Shown here piece after piece: positions 27,501 to 35,009 of a stretch of 64,000 nucleotides of DNA. The notes under the pieces were generated by a model. That model saw only the letters and a program-made list of their open reading frames with translations, was not told the DNA's origin and ran no database searches. The number at the start of each line of letters is the position of its first letter. Position 1 is the stretch's first letter. The stretch comes from CAYNRA01 sp046296415. Lineage in GTDB: Bacteria; Bacteroidota; Bacteroidia; Cytophagales; Spirosomataceae. Position numbers and translations under genes: made by a program. The stretch spans positions 558,001-622,000 of the forward strand of contig JBKBLN010000002.1 in NCBI GenBank assembly GCA_046296415.1. The letters run 5' to 3'.

Positions 27501-29662
27501 GTGGCACCATTGGACCAAACAATGGTTCCAGTACAATTTCCAACTGCGGTAATGGTGGTGGATTGTCCAGGGCAAATGAATGGATTAACACATGATATAA
27601 GTAACTGACCAGCCGCACAATCTTGTCCTACCGTAATGGAAACACTGTCGTCGTCATCTTCTGTGGTGCTTGAATTACCTGGGGTGGAATCTGGATCTGG
27701 CTGATCAGAACGAAGCACCTCTGCATAATTCACCCAAGTCCCAGGCTGCGTGACAACCGCCATCAGCTGAATGGTACGTTGGGTATTCGGCGCTAAAGAA
27801 GCGATGGTCATGTCGATCCGATTCCCGTTGATCGTGACACTTTCTGCTCCAATGGCAGCCATAAAGGATAAACCAGAGGGTAAAACATCTCGTACTGCTA
27901 CCCCAGTAGCTGTCTGAGGGCCATCGTTCCGAACCGTAATTAAATAAGTAACGGTACTGTTTAATGTAGGAGTAGCCGTATTGACGGTTTTGGTCAAACT
28001 TAAATCGGCAGAGGTTTGACCATTTTGAACCGTTAGGGTCCATTGATCGTCGTCATCTTCCACTACCTGTGGCCCATTGGCAGGAGTTGAATCCACATCT
28101 TTTTGGTCTGCTTTGGTCACCTGGGCAAAATTACGAAGAATTCCAGGGCCAGTTACACGGACTTGGTAGGTTAATGTAATGGAAGTATTGGCTGGAATTA
28201 CCGGGACAGTAGCCTTCAAAATATTTCCACTTGCTGCAAAATTATTAGAAGAAACAAAGGTTAAACCCGTGGGTAGAACGTCTTGGATCTCCACATTGGT
28301 TGCCTGATCAGGGCCAAGGTTATTCACTACCACTGAAAACGGTACAATATCGTTGATCGCAGCAGTGGAAACAGTCGAATTTTTAACGACACTTAAATCA
28401 ATCAAGAACTGACATTGTTTGGCAGTTACGACCAAAATAGAGGGGTTGCCATAACAACCTGTCAAACTTCTTTCAAATAAATAATAAGTACCGGGCCCTA
28501 CAGCTGTAGGATTAGTCACTAAAGCGGAAGTTGGTAAAATACCCGTGCGCCATTCGAACACCCCACCCGGAGTAGATGGAGCATTGAGAATCTGGGTTGT
28601 CAAATTGACTGTCTCACCAATACAAATATCTTTTACTGGAGGACAAGATGGTGTTGAAGGAAGTGCGGTCACGACAACCACCACCGAGATCCGGTCTAGG
28701 TTACACTCTGCTGGTTTATTCAAAAAGTCGGCATAGTATACAGTGGTGGTGGTCGGGTTGACTGTAAAGGGAGAACCTGAAGCCGAAGTTCCCAAAGCTG
28801 TTCCACCCGTCGGTGTTAAAAACCACTGAATTGGACTTCCATTACTTGAGGTGGCGCGGAGGGTTGTCGATGCCCCCACACAAATCGGACTTGGTGTAGC
28901 CTGAATCGTAATTTGATCTTGGCAATTGGCGGCTGTAACGACCAAAGGACAATGTTCGAATAAATCACAGCTATTAAGTGATCCCGTATAATTGTATACG
29001 CCAGGGGAAAGTATGGTCAAGGAATTATTTGAATTGAGAATAACCCCCGGTGTATTGGCCGTTACTGGCACACCATTTTTGGTCCAGGTTAACACTAAAC
29101 CTTGAATTTGATACAATGGATCTGCAAAAAACAAAATCTCTTCCCCAGGTAGAATATCCATGGGAGCGGAAGTACACGACATGGTGATGTCATCTTCATC
29201 CGGCATATTGTTGTTGGGTGTTGAGTCTGGATCAGGCTGGTCAACGGCAGTAACTTGGGAGATGGCATAATGTACTCCCGGTTCATCGATACGAACATCC
29301 AAATCTAGCCGCACAGAATCACCGGCGATGAGCGTCGGAATCGTCCACAATCCAACTCCTGTGGTTGCATTGTATGAAAAACTACCAAAGGTTGCCGTCG
29401 AGGATACCAAAGAAAGTACTTCCTCACTGATCTTTTTTTCGATCACCACATTGGTGGCGGAACCTGTCAAGTTCTGGTTTTTAACCCAAGTCGAAAAACG
29501 AACGGTTTGACCTGCCGTGGAAGTCTTGATATTGACTGTCCCGCGAAGTGCTAGATCGACCTGCGTCTGAGCAAACGATGATGTTTTGGAAACAAATTGA
29601 AGGAACAGGATAGAAAAAAGAACGAACCAGTTCCTTGAGTTAAGTAAAGTTTTGCACTGCAT
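21584..29662 (-). CDS. Giant SprB-like surface adhesin with type B gliding motility C-terminal domain
   Basis: A 2,692-residue secreted protein. A signal peptide (cleavage near SSFAQ, residue 32) is followed by three DUF11-type modules (LxLxKxV..., each ended by an acidic linker such as DQPDPDSTP...EDDD), with one Ig-like module between the first and second. Residues about 688-1718 hold 14 Ig-like repeats of about 73 residues, each with four cysteines (ICxGxSxTLTAxGCxGTxxWS, TYTATC, GC). Residues about 1800-2590 contain another DUF11 module and four longer DUF11-like units ending in Asp/Asn-rich, thrombospondin-like linkers (NPDPDGDNNPGNNN). The last 100 residues (MSPNGDTINDELIITG, VRIYNRWGQLVYET, PDGTYFYSIE) are the type B gliding C-terminal domain exported by the type IX system. 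It heads the operon with SprF/PorP and a PorE-like protein and probably works in gliding or attachment. Confidence 0.92.
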   Translation of the reverse strand: MQCKTLLNSRNWFVLFSILFLQFVSKTSSFAQTQVDLALRGTVNIKTSTAGQTVRFSTWVKNQNLTGSATNVVIEKKISEEVLSLVSSTATFGSFSYNATTGVGLWTIPTLIAGDSVRLDLDVRIDEPGVHYAISQVTAVDQPDPDSTPNNNMPDEDDITMSCTSAPMDILPGEEILFFADPLYQIQGLVLTWTKNGVPVTANTPGVILNSNNSLTILSPGVYNYTGSLNSCDLFEHCPLVVTAANCQDQITIQATPSPICVGASTTLRATSSNGSPIQWFLTPTGGTALGTSASGSPFTVNPTTTTVYYADFLNKPAECNLDRISVVVVVTALPSTPSCPPVKDICIGETVNLTTQILNAPSTPGGVFEWRTGILPTSALVTNPTAVGPGTYYLFERSLTGCYGNPSILVVTAKQCQFLIDLSVVKNSTVSTAAINDIVPFSVVVNNLGPDQATNVEIQDVLPTGLTFVSSNNFAASGNILKATVPVIPANTSITLTYQVRVTGPGILRNFAQVTKADQKDVDSTPANGPQVVEDDDDQWTLTVQNGQTSADLSLTKTVNTATPTLNSTVTYLITVRNDGPQTATGVAVRDVLPSGLSFMAAIGAESVTINGNRIDMTIASLAPNTQRTIQLMAVVTQPGTWVNYAEVLRSDQPDPDSTPGNSSTTEDDDDSVSITVGQDCAAGQLLISCVNPFICPGQSTTITAVGNCTGTIVWSNGATGASITVTPTATSTYTAFCRVSPTCQGPTSNSITVVVSNPLPPFIQASKTSTCGPELVTLTATGCSGVVQWSNGALGSSIEVNPTVATTYSAVCKVATCTSGPSNQLTITPGTRPNAPTISANRSTICVGDAVTLTATACTGTVTWSTGATGASITVTPSATTQYTATCQTGVCTSQASTPLTIQVQPRPTITITSTVSSVCAGQSATLTAAGCSGTIAWSTGATTTSITVSPTTTTTYTATCTSNGCTGTASQQIQVTPPPAAPAIQASATTICLGDSATLTATNCLGTVRWSNGATANSIRVAPTTATSYTATCTVNGCVSPNSAGITITPVSLTVQATAAPATICAGQSTTLTASGCTGTLAWSTGATTATISVSPTSTTTYTVTCSSGQNCRAQSTVTVTVAPAVTPPVVTASKNAICTGESVTLTSSACTGTISWSTGATTASITVSPTSTTTYTATCTVNGCTASSTQTINVTPLPSAPIVTCGAERICSGDTLIFTAHNCAGTVRWSTGATGPIMVVNPTETTIYTATCTVNGCTSPASTPATITVLTPKPRIIASKATICAGDSVRLTVADCAGTIRWNSGALTVSIQVNPAVTTTYTATCTIEGCSATASQTVTVSSASQVPTITASKTTSCGGESITLTAANCSGSILWSTGATTSSIQVTPTATTTYSVTCVVNGCRSTGNQTITVSPITAPVISANKLTICGPDSVRFTATGCVGGTIRWSNGQTGSVMTALVSTPTTYTATCTQGTCVSGASNAIAITTGTATPPVITSSGTAVCAGSQVTLTATGCSGSLVWSNGLTTSTISVSPATTTTYTAVCRVSNACVSAPSNAITINVVQKPAPPKLDCVTATICAGDTARVTATGCEGLVRWSTGATGATISVNPTNTLILTATCSIGSCVSDPSGPATISIGVPAPPTISCTNTLICLGGSATLTATGCAGRVVWSTGQVGTSIQVSPTAQTTYSAVCKGSTCESPRSNQITIAVSGTALATPVVRNLVNTCPFTTVDLTTAVTSQPSSAGGRFVFRSSSSFDSPAVANPGSVGAGTYFVFETTGAGCSSAGARVIVAIDQCGTTNPTTPGTPQADIQVSILASKPNPTPGDSVLYTIRVLNNGPSVARQVNVVNLLPAGLQIISGSDGLTRSGDSLTTVIDSIRVSQTREFTYIAKFQASGTVNNDVKVSSNQFTDPIQSNNFATVATTCNCTRVSIGAALAILDTVRVGDCLNVRYQALVKNSGTVNLSNVVLNDTLSRAFASATSFNLVGTPVLGRNSSIILNPAFNGTTDTRLTLPTSTLVPGKTDTVRYTVRVCPGTATSFTSQVVATGTGRGDNGLDQTVRDLSNNGFNPDAPGDNRTPLTILPPGSNLAGCLGLALSADTLRQNGGVFLITYRAILRNCGTQTVTGITLCDTLSNTFQAPAVATIFGSPVVNSGSGLRVDTTFNGVANRCLLLPTSTLAPGVTDTLIWRVRLVPNGATGPFINQVVVNGVTNSTNPVRDISNNGTDPIAPGNLPTIINLRPSPAASIGIAKALLGFEATDSTNKRFKIQFRFVVRNYGSSPITRVQVQDNLAEVFGDSVLIDSVQVSAQAGLTVNPLFTGRGELINLLVDSTSTLPVGTSRTIDLTVFVDRGSFNETDFSNQALASGRVGTTSIDDASQSGTNPDPDSDGNPRNNNEPTKIQLIAPLPTFETLLGIAKEGVADTVRNVDGSFNVRYRIVVKNYGTATMNNIQLVDNLVTTFERASNFSIFVRPVVRSGSTLRVNSAYNGTTVTQLLIADSSSLAAGASDTLQFILRVRNLEEEAKIYRNIVTGTSRIGAVNYNDISTPGLNPDPDGDNNPGNNNLATPVEIPGLDQDLGGIVIVSDAMSPNGDTINDELIITGITVEDNLEVRIYNRWGQLVYETDNYRRDFPDPTRGWNGVANRGIYASQAGVPDGTYFYSIESRTSNKLNGEIRYNFITIAR
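24510..27600 (-). repeat. Array of 14 tandem Ig-like coding repeats in the adhesin
   Basis: I count 14 units of about 220 bases (roughly 73 codons), each with the frame pattern ICxGxSxTLTA, GCxGTxxWSxGATxxSIxVxPT, TTTYTATCxxxGC. Units differ at many sites, so they are old duplications under selection and not recent copies. The four-cysteine pattern is conserved through nearly all units. Boundaries are approximate. Confidence 0.85.
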
Positions 29663-29899
29663 ACTCGTGTACGGGGTGTGATGAATCAGCTCAATATGAG
29701 CTTGAAATCAGAGGCCAAAAGAAAGTACCTTCGTTTGGACCCTTTTTCCCTACGAGAAGAAAAGCTAAAATTGTGCCAACAAAATAGTTTTCTTACAATT
29801 AAATTGTATTTCCCAATATTTTACCAAAATGTAGAGAGGAATTTGGATTATTATAGATCCAAGCAATCCTTGGGACTTGCGTTCAAACCCAAAATCAAT

Positions 29900-32170
29900 T
29901 TAAAAATCATGTCCTAGCGAAAGATGAAGAATAGGCCGATTCACAATTTTGTTTTCCATGCCCCAAGCGTAATCAGCTCGAATAAAATAACCTAAAATGG
30001 TGGTACGAACCCCTACCCCATAACCATTCAGGAATGGATTTTTAAAGTTAGTTACTGTGGCACGGAATGGATTGGTCCCCCCTCCAATGACCTCGGTGTT
30101 GAGACTATTTTGTCGAGAAAATGGCCCACGATTTCCATTCCAAGCTGCCCCAAAATCATCAAAAATGACAAGTTGAAGATTTCTCAAGCTAGAGGCTACT
30201 GCTGCATTTCGGGACAATAAGTCGGCCATTGAAAAACGCAATTCGAAATTGGCTAAAATGTGGTTGTGGCCATACATTTTACCAAAATTGAATCCTCGTA
30301 AAGACCCCGCAAAGTCGTAAAATGCCAGATCCCGAAGGTCCATTGGGATACCTATATTCTGTCCTGAATTCGTTTCTGAACGTCGATTAATCCAATTTTC
30401 AGTACCACCTAGAAAGGTATATCGTGGACGATCCCCTTGCGACCGTCCAAACGAGACGCGACCCGCTAAAACAACCCCTGGGAGTAATTTTTGGTATCGA
30501 CGAATATCGATCAGCAATCGGTCAAATCCTTGGTTCGGAGAATTGAGGGCATATTGACGATCTAGAACGATTTTTGCCTTAGTTCCTTCCGGAAAGTTCA
30601 ATAATCGAGCCGTGGTTTTATCATACACCAAGGCTGCCGTTAAACCCAACAAATTCGTGGATAAAATATCTTTGGTTAAATCACCGTAATCAACATCTCG
30701 AACCCGAGAAACCGTGGCCCGACCTACTGCCTTTAAATGAGGAGAAAAAGGATAAGAAACCTGTGCATACGATTGATGATGAATTACCCGACGGTTGAAA
30801 AACAACGTATTATTCTCGGGGAGAGATACATTCAAAGGCCGAAACAAGTAGTGGGACCGAAAATCAACTTGATCTAATGCAATGGAACGGCGTTCAAAAC
30901 CTACTTTCCAATCTATCTTTTTGGTCAAATTCTCATAACTCGCTTTAACGTCATGGCTCCGAACGACTGGCGATATGAACAAGCTAAATTGAAATATATG
31001 ATTCTCGAGTAAATCGTTCAAAATAAGATCATTCCGCATCCCCAATCGTCGCACGGGATCATTCACAAATGTGGTGTTGATATCATTTGGAATAAGGGCA
31101 TTGGCAAACGCTTTGGGGGCTGAAATCTTAGCTTCCTCTCGGATGGAATTGGATTTTTCATTCCGTCTTGACAGAACTGATGGGCCTTTGACTTTGGGAG
31201 AACTAGCCAAGAACTTTTCAATATTTTCTGGATTGAACTCGTACAAATCGGTATCCACTTCGCCAGGTCTAAGGGTGGGAATTCGGGTGGTTTTAGATAC
31301 GTCGGTCGGATTCGCGGGGGGCGCCGGGGCTTTATCAACTACCGCAGGCCCATCGAGATAAAAACTCTTCCATTCTTTCAAAAAACGAGCAAACGAAATT
31401 CCTAATGTACTTGAAATACTCGATTGCTCCGTTCGGATGATTCGTGTTAAGTTTAAAATATTGGAAATATTGTCTTTACCATATCGTTCTCCAATATACC
31501 ACCAGATGGACAATCCGATCAACGTGGCCTCTGATTCGGTAAGATGATTTAATTTTTTCGATTCTGTCGCCCGAATCATTTGAATGATTTGATCTTTCAA
31601 GGCAGGGTCTTTCAAGTCGGCAGAAAGATACGCGGGTATCCCTTTCATGAACCATTCTGGAAGAGTCAATAAAATAGAATTTTGAAGTACCTCTTTCAGG
31701 GATCCACCAAAAAGCATGTCGTAAAGAAAGAGATCAGAAACACGAGCTATCAACTCTTTTTGAAAACTAGCTTCCTGCCCTGTATACGCTATCTGGACAC
31801 GAGATTTGGCGGCGTTCATAATTCCCCCATTAAGTTCTGTGGAGGCATGCAAGCCAATATTACTTTGAGCAAGATCGCGAGGGGAGTTATAGAGAAACAC
31901 CTTCATCGCCGAGAAGGGAGTGTACCCCAGGACATCCGTGATCCTCCGGTACTCATTTTCGAGGAACTGGATCGCTTTTTTTGCTTGATCCTCTCCTCCT
32001 CTGTAATAATTAACTTCAAAATTGGTGGACCGAATGGTAGACCAGGTGAAGTTTTTGGTTTGGATTCGACTTTTCCCAAATTCTTCCTCGGTGGCGGAAA
32101 AATACCGTTGGGCAAGACTTACTTGACCCACACTTAAGGTGATTAAAATCAATAAGGATAGTTTCCGCAT
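29900..32170 (-). CDS. Outer-membrane barrel protein with degenerate peptidase-MA-like domain
   Basis: A 756-residue protein. I prefer ATG 32170 (MRKLSLLILITLSVGQVSLAQ), which gives a signal peptide without the four extra residues MDVC. The N-terminal third resembles the peptidase MA-like fold (RSTNFEVNYYRGGEDQAKKAIQFLENEY, later LPEWFMKGIPAYLSAD), but the zinc motif HExxH is absent: the matching place reads FQKELIARVSD. A Pro-rich linker follows at about residues 280-300. The C-terminal half has many amphipathic strands of a BamA/surface-antigen-like barrel (GRVSFGRSQGDRPRYTFLGG, NPFLNGYGVGVRTTILGYF). Function unknown; a non-enzymatic surface or assembly role is possible. Confidence 0.75.
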   Translation of the reverse strand: MRKLSLLILITLSVGQVSLAQRYFSATEEEFGKSRIQTKNFTWSTIRSTNFEVNYYRGGEDQAKKAIQFLENEYRRITDVLGYTPFSAMKVFLYNSPRDLAQSNIGLHASTELNGGIMNAAKSRVQIAYTGQEASFQKELIARVSDLFLYDMLFGGSLKEVLQNSILLTLPEWFMKGIPAYLSADLKDPALKDQIIQMIRATESKKLNHLTESEATLIGLSIWWYIGERYGKDNISNILNLTRIIRTEQSSISSTLGISFARFLKEWKSFYLDGPAVVDKAPAPPANPTDVSKTTRIPTLRPGEVDTDLYEFNPENIEKFLASSPKVKGPSVLSRRNEKSNSIREEAKISAPKAFANALIPNDINTTFVNDPVRRLGMRNDLILNDLLENHIFQFSLFISPVVRSHDVKASYENLTKKIDWKVGFERRSIALDQVDFRSHYLFRPLNVSLPENNTLFFNRRVIHHQSYAQVSYPFSPHLKAVGRATVSRVRDVDYGDLTKDILSTNLLGLTAALVYDKTTARLLNFPEGTKAKIVLDRQYALNSPNQGFDRLLIDIRRYQKLLPGVVLAGRVSFGRSQGDRPRYTFLGGTENWINRRSETNSGQNIGIPMDLRDLAFYDFAGSLRGFNFGKMYGHNHILANFELRFSMADLLSRNAAVASSLRNLQLVIFDDFGAAWNGNRGPFSRQNSLNTEVIGGGTNPFRATVTNFKNPFLNGYGVGVRTTILGYFIRADYAWGMENKIVNRPILHLSLGHDF

Positions 32171-32191
32171 ACAGACGTCCAAAATTTCTAC

Positions 32192-33244
32192 CTAATATAA
32201 CGAGTAAAATCGCTCTATAGTTACTTCCTTTAGAATTTCTTTTCCAAATTCCAGGTGATCCACCCACTGATGAATCAAATACGGGCCTAAAGAGACACCT
32301 TTGGTACCAAGTCCATTTAGAATATATAAATTGGCTTGGGCGGGATGTGGACCCATGATAGGACGACGGTCTTTGATGGTGGGGCGTACGCCAGCCAATT
32401 GATCCACCACAGTATATTCTCCAGAATAAAAACCTTGTATTTTCTTTTCAATGTAGTCTCGACCATCCTGGGTAGGCTCCCAATCCAACCGGTGCCAAAC
32501 GTAAGTTGCACCCCACCGAAACTCTCCTCCTCCGAGGGGTATACTCCAATTTCCTTGGTTGACAATGTAGTGATCCGAAAGACCGGGTGCTTGAACGCGT
32601 AAGGTTTCTCCTTTGACTGGGTTGAAGGGTAGCCAAGCGAAGTAGGGATTCTCCCGAGCATAGAAACCCTCACATGCTACCAGTTTTTTAAAGGAAATGC
32701 CCCGGTAGGTGGAAGATGACTCCCCCCATTCAATCGCCGACCAGTCAAATGATTCTTCTCGTAGGAGTTGATTGGATTGAAGAAAGGAACGCCAACAGGC
32801 CAAAAATACAGGTACATCCACCCATCCTGTTTTATGAGTAATCAACCCCCCTAATGGCGCTTGAATTGAGGAAGTCAGCTCCGTAGGGGTATCTTGATAG
32901 GTGATGTAGTCTGACAAATCCTCTGATTCCAGTATCGTCAAAAATTGCTTTTTCTGTGCCTCATGAACAAATGGCCTAAAAAGAGGAATGGGATAAAAAA
33001 AAACGCTTTCCCATCGATTCTCAAGATCGCGATAATACGACTCCAAATAAGGAAATAAGGTATCGGCTAACCAGGTTTTGGTTAAAGCTTTACCTGTGAC
33101 CGGATTAAACATCCCTCCGGCAGCTTGAGATGAGGATGGCTGAGTGGGTTCATCAATCACTAAAAATGATTTACCCAAACGATGTAGCCTTTCTGTCAAA
33201 ATTGTCCCGGCTAAACCTTGGCCAATCACCAAATAATCATACAT
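32192..33244 (-). CDS. FAD-dependent oxidoreductase (DAO family)
   Basis: A 350-residue flavoprotein of the D-amino-acid/glycine oxidase family. I start it at ATG 33244 (MYDYLVIGQGLAGTILTERL), directly before the FAD-binding GxGxxG; the longer frame would lie inside cmk. Other visible features are the SQAAGGMFNPVTGK loop, VKGETLRV, the RPTIKDRRPIMG segment and the C-terminal ILNGLGTKGVSLGPYL FAD contact. Many Bacteroidota carry this gene; its substrate is not established. It overlaps the end of cmk by 8 bases and so belongs to the miaA-cmk operon. Confidence 0.85.
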   Translation of the reverse strand: MYDYLVIGQGLAGTILTERLHRLGKSFLVIDEPTQPSSSQAAGGMFNPVTGKALTKTWLADTLFPYLESYYRDLENRWESVFFYPIPLFRPFVHEAQKKQFLTILESEDLSDYITYQDTPTELTSSIQAPLGGLITHKTGWVDVPVFLACWRSFLQSNQLLREESFDWSAIEWGESSSTYRGISFKKLVACEGFYARENPYFAWLPFNPVKGETLRVQAPGLSDHYIVNQGNWSIPLGGGEFRWGATYVWHRLDWEPTQDGRDYIEKKIQGFYSGEYTVVDQLAGVRPTIKDRRPIMGPHPAQANLYILNGLGTKGVSLGPYLIHQWVDHLEFGKEILKEVTIERFYSLY

Positions 33245-33935
33245 GAGATGAAACGGTTTTATGGTACCGAACACCATCTGCCAAAAGACAAATATGCTCG
33301 ATTTGCTCATCTAGCGTCATGAACGAAGTATCGACTAACAAGGCTCCGGAAGCTTGCCGGAGTGGACTTTCTTGTCGGGTAGTATCAATTAAATCCCGTT
33401 TTTGAATATTCGCTAGAATCTCCTCCAAACCCAAAACCTCTCCTTTTTCAAAAAGTTCTTGCTGACGTCGTTGGGCCCGAATCAACGGATCAGCCGTCAT
33501 GAAGACTTTCAATTCAGCATCCGGAAAAACGACTGTACCGATGTCCCGACCATCCATGACAACATTTCGCTTTCTACCCATTTTTCTTTGTTGTTCGACC
33601 ATGGCGTGTCGAACCTCGGCAATGGCGCTTACTTCACTTACTTGATTTGCAATGTAAAGTTTCCGAATTTCATCTTCTACATTCAACCCATTCAAGTAGG
33701 TTTCATTTCGTCCCTCAGCTGATCGACGAAACTCAATCGAAATCTGCTCCAATGCTCGTTGGATGTCTTTTGGATTGGTGAAAGAGACATGATTTTGTAA
33801 AAAATACAGCGTTACGGCTCGGTACATCGCCCCTGTGTCAATATAGGCAAAACCCAAGTGCTTGGCTACTGCTTTGGCTGTTGTACTTTTTCCACAGCTC
33901 GAGTAGCCATCAATGGCGATGATAATTTTTTGCAT
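33237..33935 (-). CDS. cmk: Cytidylate kinase
   Basis: A 232-residue (d)CMP kinase. The P-loop is AIDGYSSCGKSTTAKAVA, followed by the substrate motifs YIDTGAMYRAVT and MDGRDIGTVVFPDAELKVFM and the lid region ADPLIRAQRRQQEL. It phosphorylates CMP and dCMP for nucleotide recycling. It lies 36 bases after miaA on the same strand and its end overlaps the FAD oxidoreductase start. A perfect 9-base dyad lies just before its start codon. Confidence 0.95.
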   Translation of the reverse strand: MQKIIIAIDGYSSCGKSTTAKAVAKHLGFAYIDTGAMYRAVTLYFLQNHVSFTNPKDIQRALEQISIEFRRSAEGRNETYLNGLNVEDEIRKLYIANQVSEVSAIAEVRHAMVEQQRKMGRKRNVVMDGRDIGTVVFPDAELKVFMTADPLIRAQRRQQELFEKGEVLGLEEILANIQKRDLIDTTRQESPLRQASGALLVDTSFMTLDEQIEHICLLADGVRYHKTVSSHV

Positions 33936-33940
33936 GATCG

Positions 33941-33965
33941 AAATGTTTATGCAAAATAAACATTT
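33941..33965 (-). repeat. Perfect AT-rich dyad upstream of cmk
   Basis: AAATGTTTA (33941-33949) and TAAACATTT (33957-33965) are exact complements around a 7-base spacer, between the miaA stop and six bases before the cmk start. It may be an operator or a weak hairpin; no T-run supports termination. Confidence 0.5.
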
Positions 33966-33971
33966 TACACC

Positions 33972-34913
33972 TCAATATTCAACATTCTCTTTGAGTTGAT
34001 CGTCGATTAACCTTTTCATTTCCATTTCTTGATCGGGGTGGAACCAATGAAAAACATCTTGATGGCGAAACCAAGTGAGTTGCCGTTTGGCAAAACGTCT
34101 GGTATTTTGGGCAATCAACTCAGGCAAATCTTTCTCTGCTACCTCCCCTCTCCAACATGCAAATATTTCCTTATAACCTACTGTTTGCAAGGCATTTACA
34201 TGCGCAAATTCTTTAACTTGAGCCGCTTCTTCTAGTAACCCCTGGCTAAACATTATCTCCACTCGTTGATTGATTCGGTCATACAATTCAGGTCTAGGCC
34301 GATCCAACGCAATTTTTAAAACACGAAAGGGCCGTTTCTTTTTGGCTTTTCCATAAAAACTCGATATAGGCCTTCCCGTTTGCGCATATACTTCCAAGGC
34401 TCGAACGACCCGCTGGGTATTGGCAAGATCCACTTTTTGGGCATATTCAGGATCCACATTTTTCAGTATTTCTACCAAGGCGGGCAGACCTTCAGCCGCC
34501 AAACGCTGCATCCAGTAGTGACGGTGTTCGGGCAAAATGGAAGGCATATCATCGAATCCCTCCAAAAGTGCTTTGATGAATAGGCCTGACCCACCTACTA
34601 AAAACACCACAGGATGTACTCGAAACAACGATTCCAATGTAGAAAGTGCATCCCGTTCAAAATCTCCAGCGCCATATAGTTCATGAATGGAATGGGAGTC
34701 AATGAAATAGTGAGGAACTCCACCTTGCTCCTCTTGGGTTGGCTTGGCAGTTCCGATCGACAGTTCCCGATAAAATTGCCTGGCATCACATGAAACAATG
34801 GCTGTTTGATAGTGCTTAGCCAGCGAAATCGATACTTGCGTTTTTCCGACTGCCGTGGGGCCAGCCAAAACAACTAATAGAGGCTCAACCTGCGTTGAAC
34901 TCAAATTTACCAT
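33972..34913 (-). CDS. miaA: tRNA dimethylallyltransferase
   Basis: A 313-residue enzyme that adds a dimethylallyl group to A37 of tRNAs reading UNN codons. The start is ATG 34913 (MVNLSSTQVEPLL). Motifs: the P-loop VLAGPTAVGKTQVS, CDARQFYRELSIGTAKPT, VGGSGLFIKALLEG, and ALQTVGYKEIFA with RFAKRQLTWFRHQ near the C-terminus. Length is usual. It is the first gene of the miaA-cmk-oxidoreductase group. Confidence 0.96.
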   Translation of the reverse strand: MVNLSSTQVEPLLVVLAGPTAVGKTQVSISLAKHYQTAIVSCDARQFYRELSIGTAKPTQEEQGGVPHYFIDSHSIHELYGAGDFERDALSTLESLFRVHPVVFLVGGSGLFIKALLEGFDDMPSILPEHRHYWMQRLAAEGLPALVEILKNVDPEYAQKVDLANTQRVVRALEVYAQTGRPISSFYGKAKKKRPFRVLKIALDRPRPELYDRINQRVEIMFSQGLLEEAAQVKEFAHVNALQTVGYKEIFACWRGEVAEKDLPELIAQNTRRFAKRQLTWFRHQDVFHWFHPDQEMEMKRLIDDQLKENVEY

Positions 34914-35009
34914 ACATGTCCTTTTGAAATGCAAAGTTTCATGGAAAATGTAGTAGTTTTATCGAATTTTCTGAAAAATTTTAGTTTACACTCTTTTTAA
35001 AGAAACCAA

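Noticed and set aside
24510..27600. Possible CRISPR array
   Set aside because: The periodic sequence is a protein-coding repeat of about 220 bases in one long open frame; there are no short identical repeats with unique spacers and no cas genes.
29678..29917. A 79-codon frame on the plus strand between the adhesin and barrel genes
   Set aside because: It overlaps the end of the barrel gene, has no recognisable promoter or family, and looks like chance in an AT-rich gap. The 237-base gap otherwise shows no clear hairpin or promoter box.
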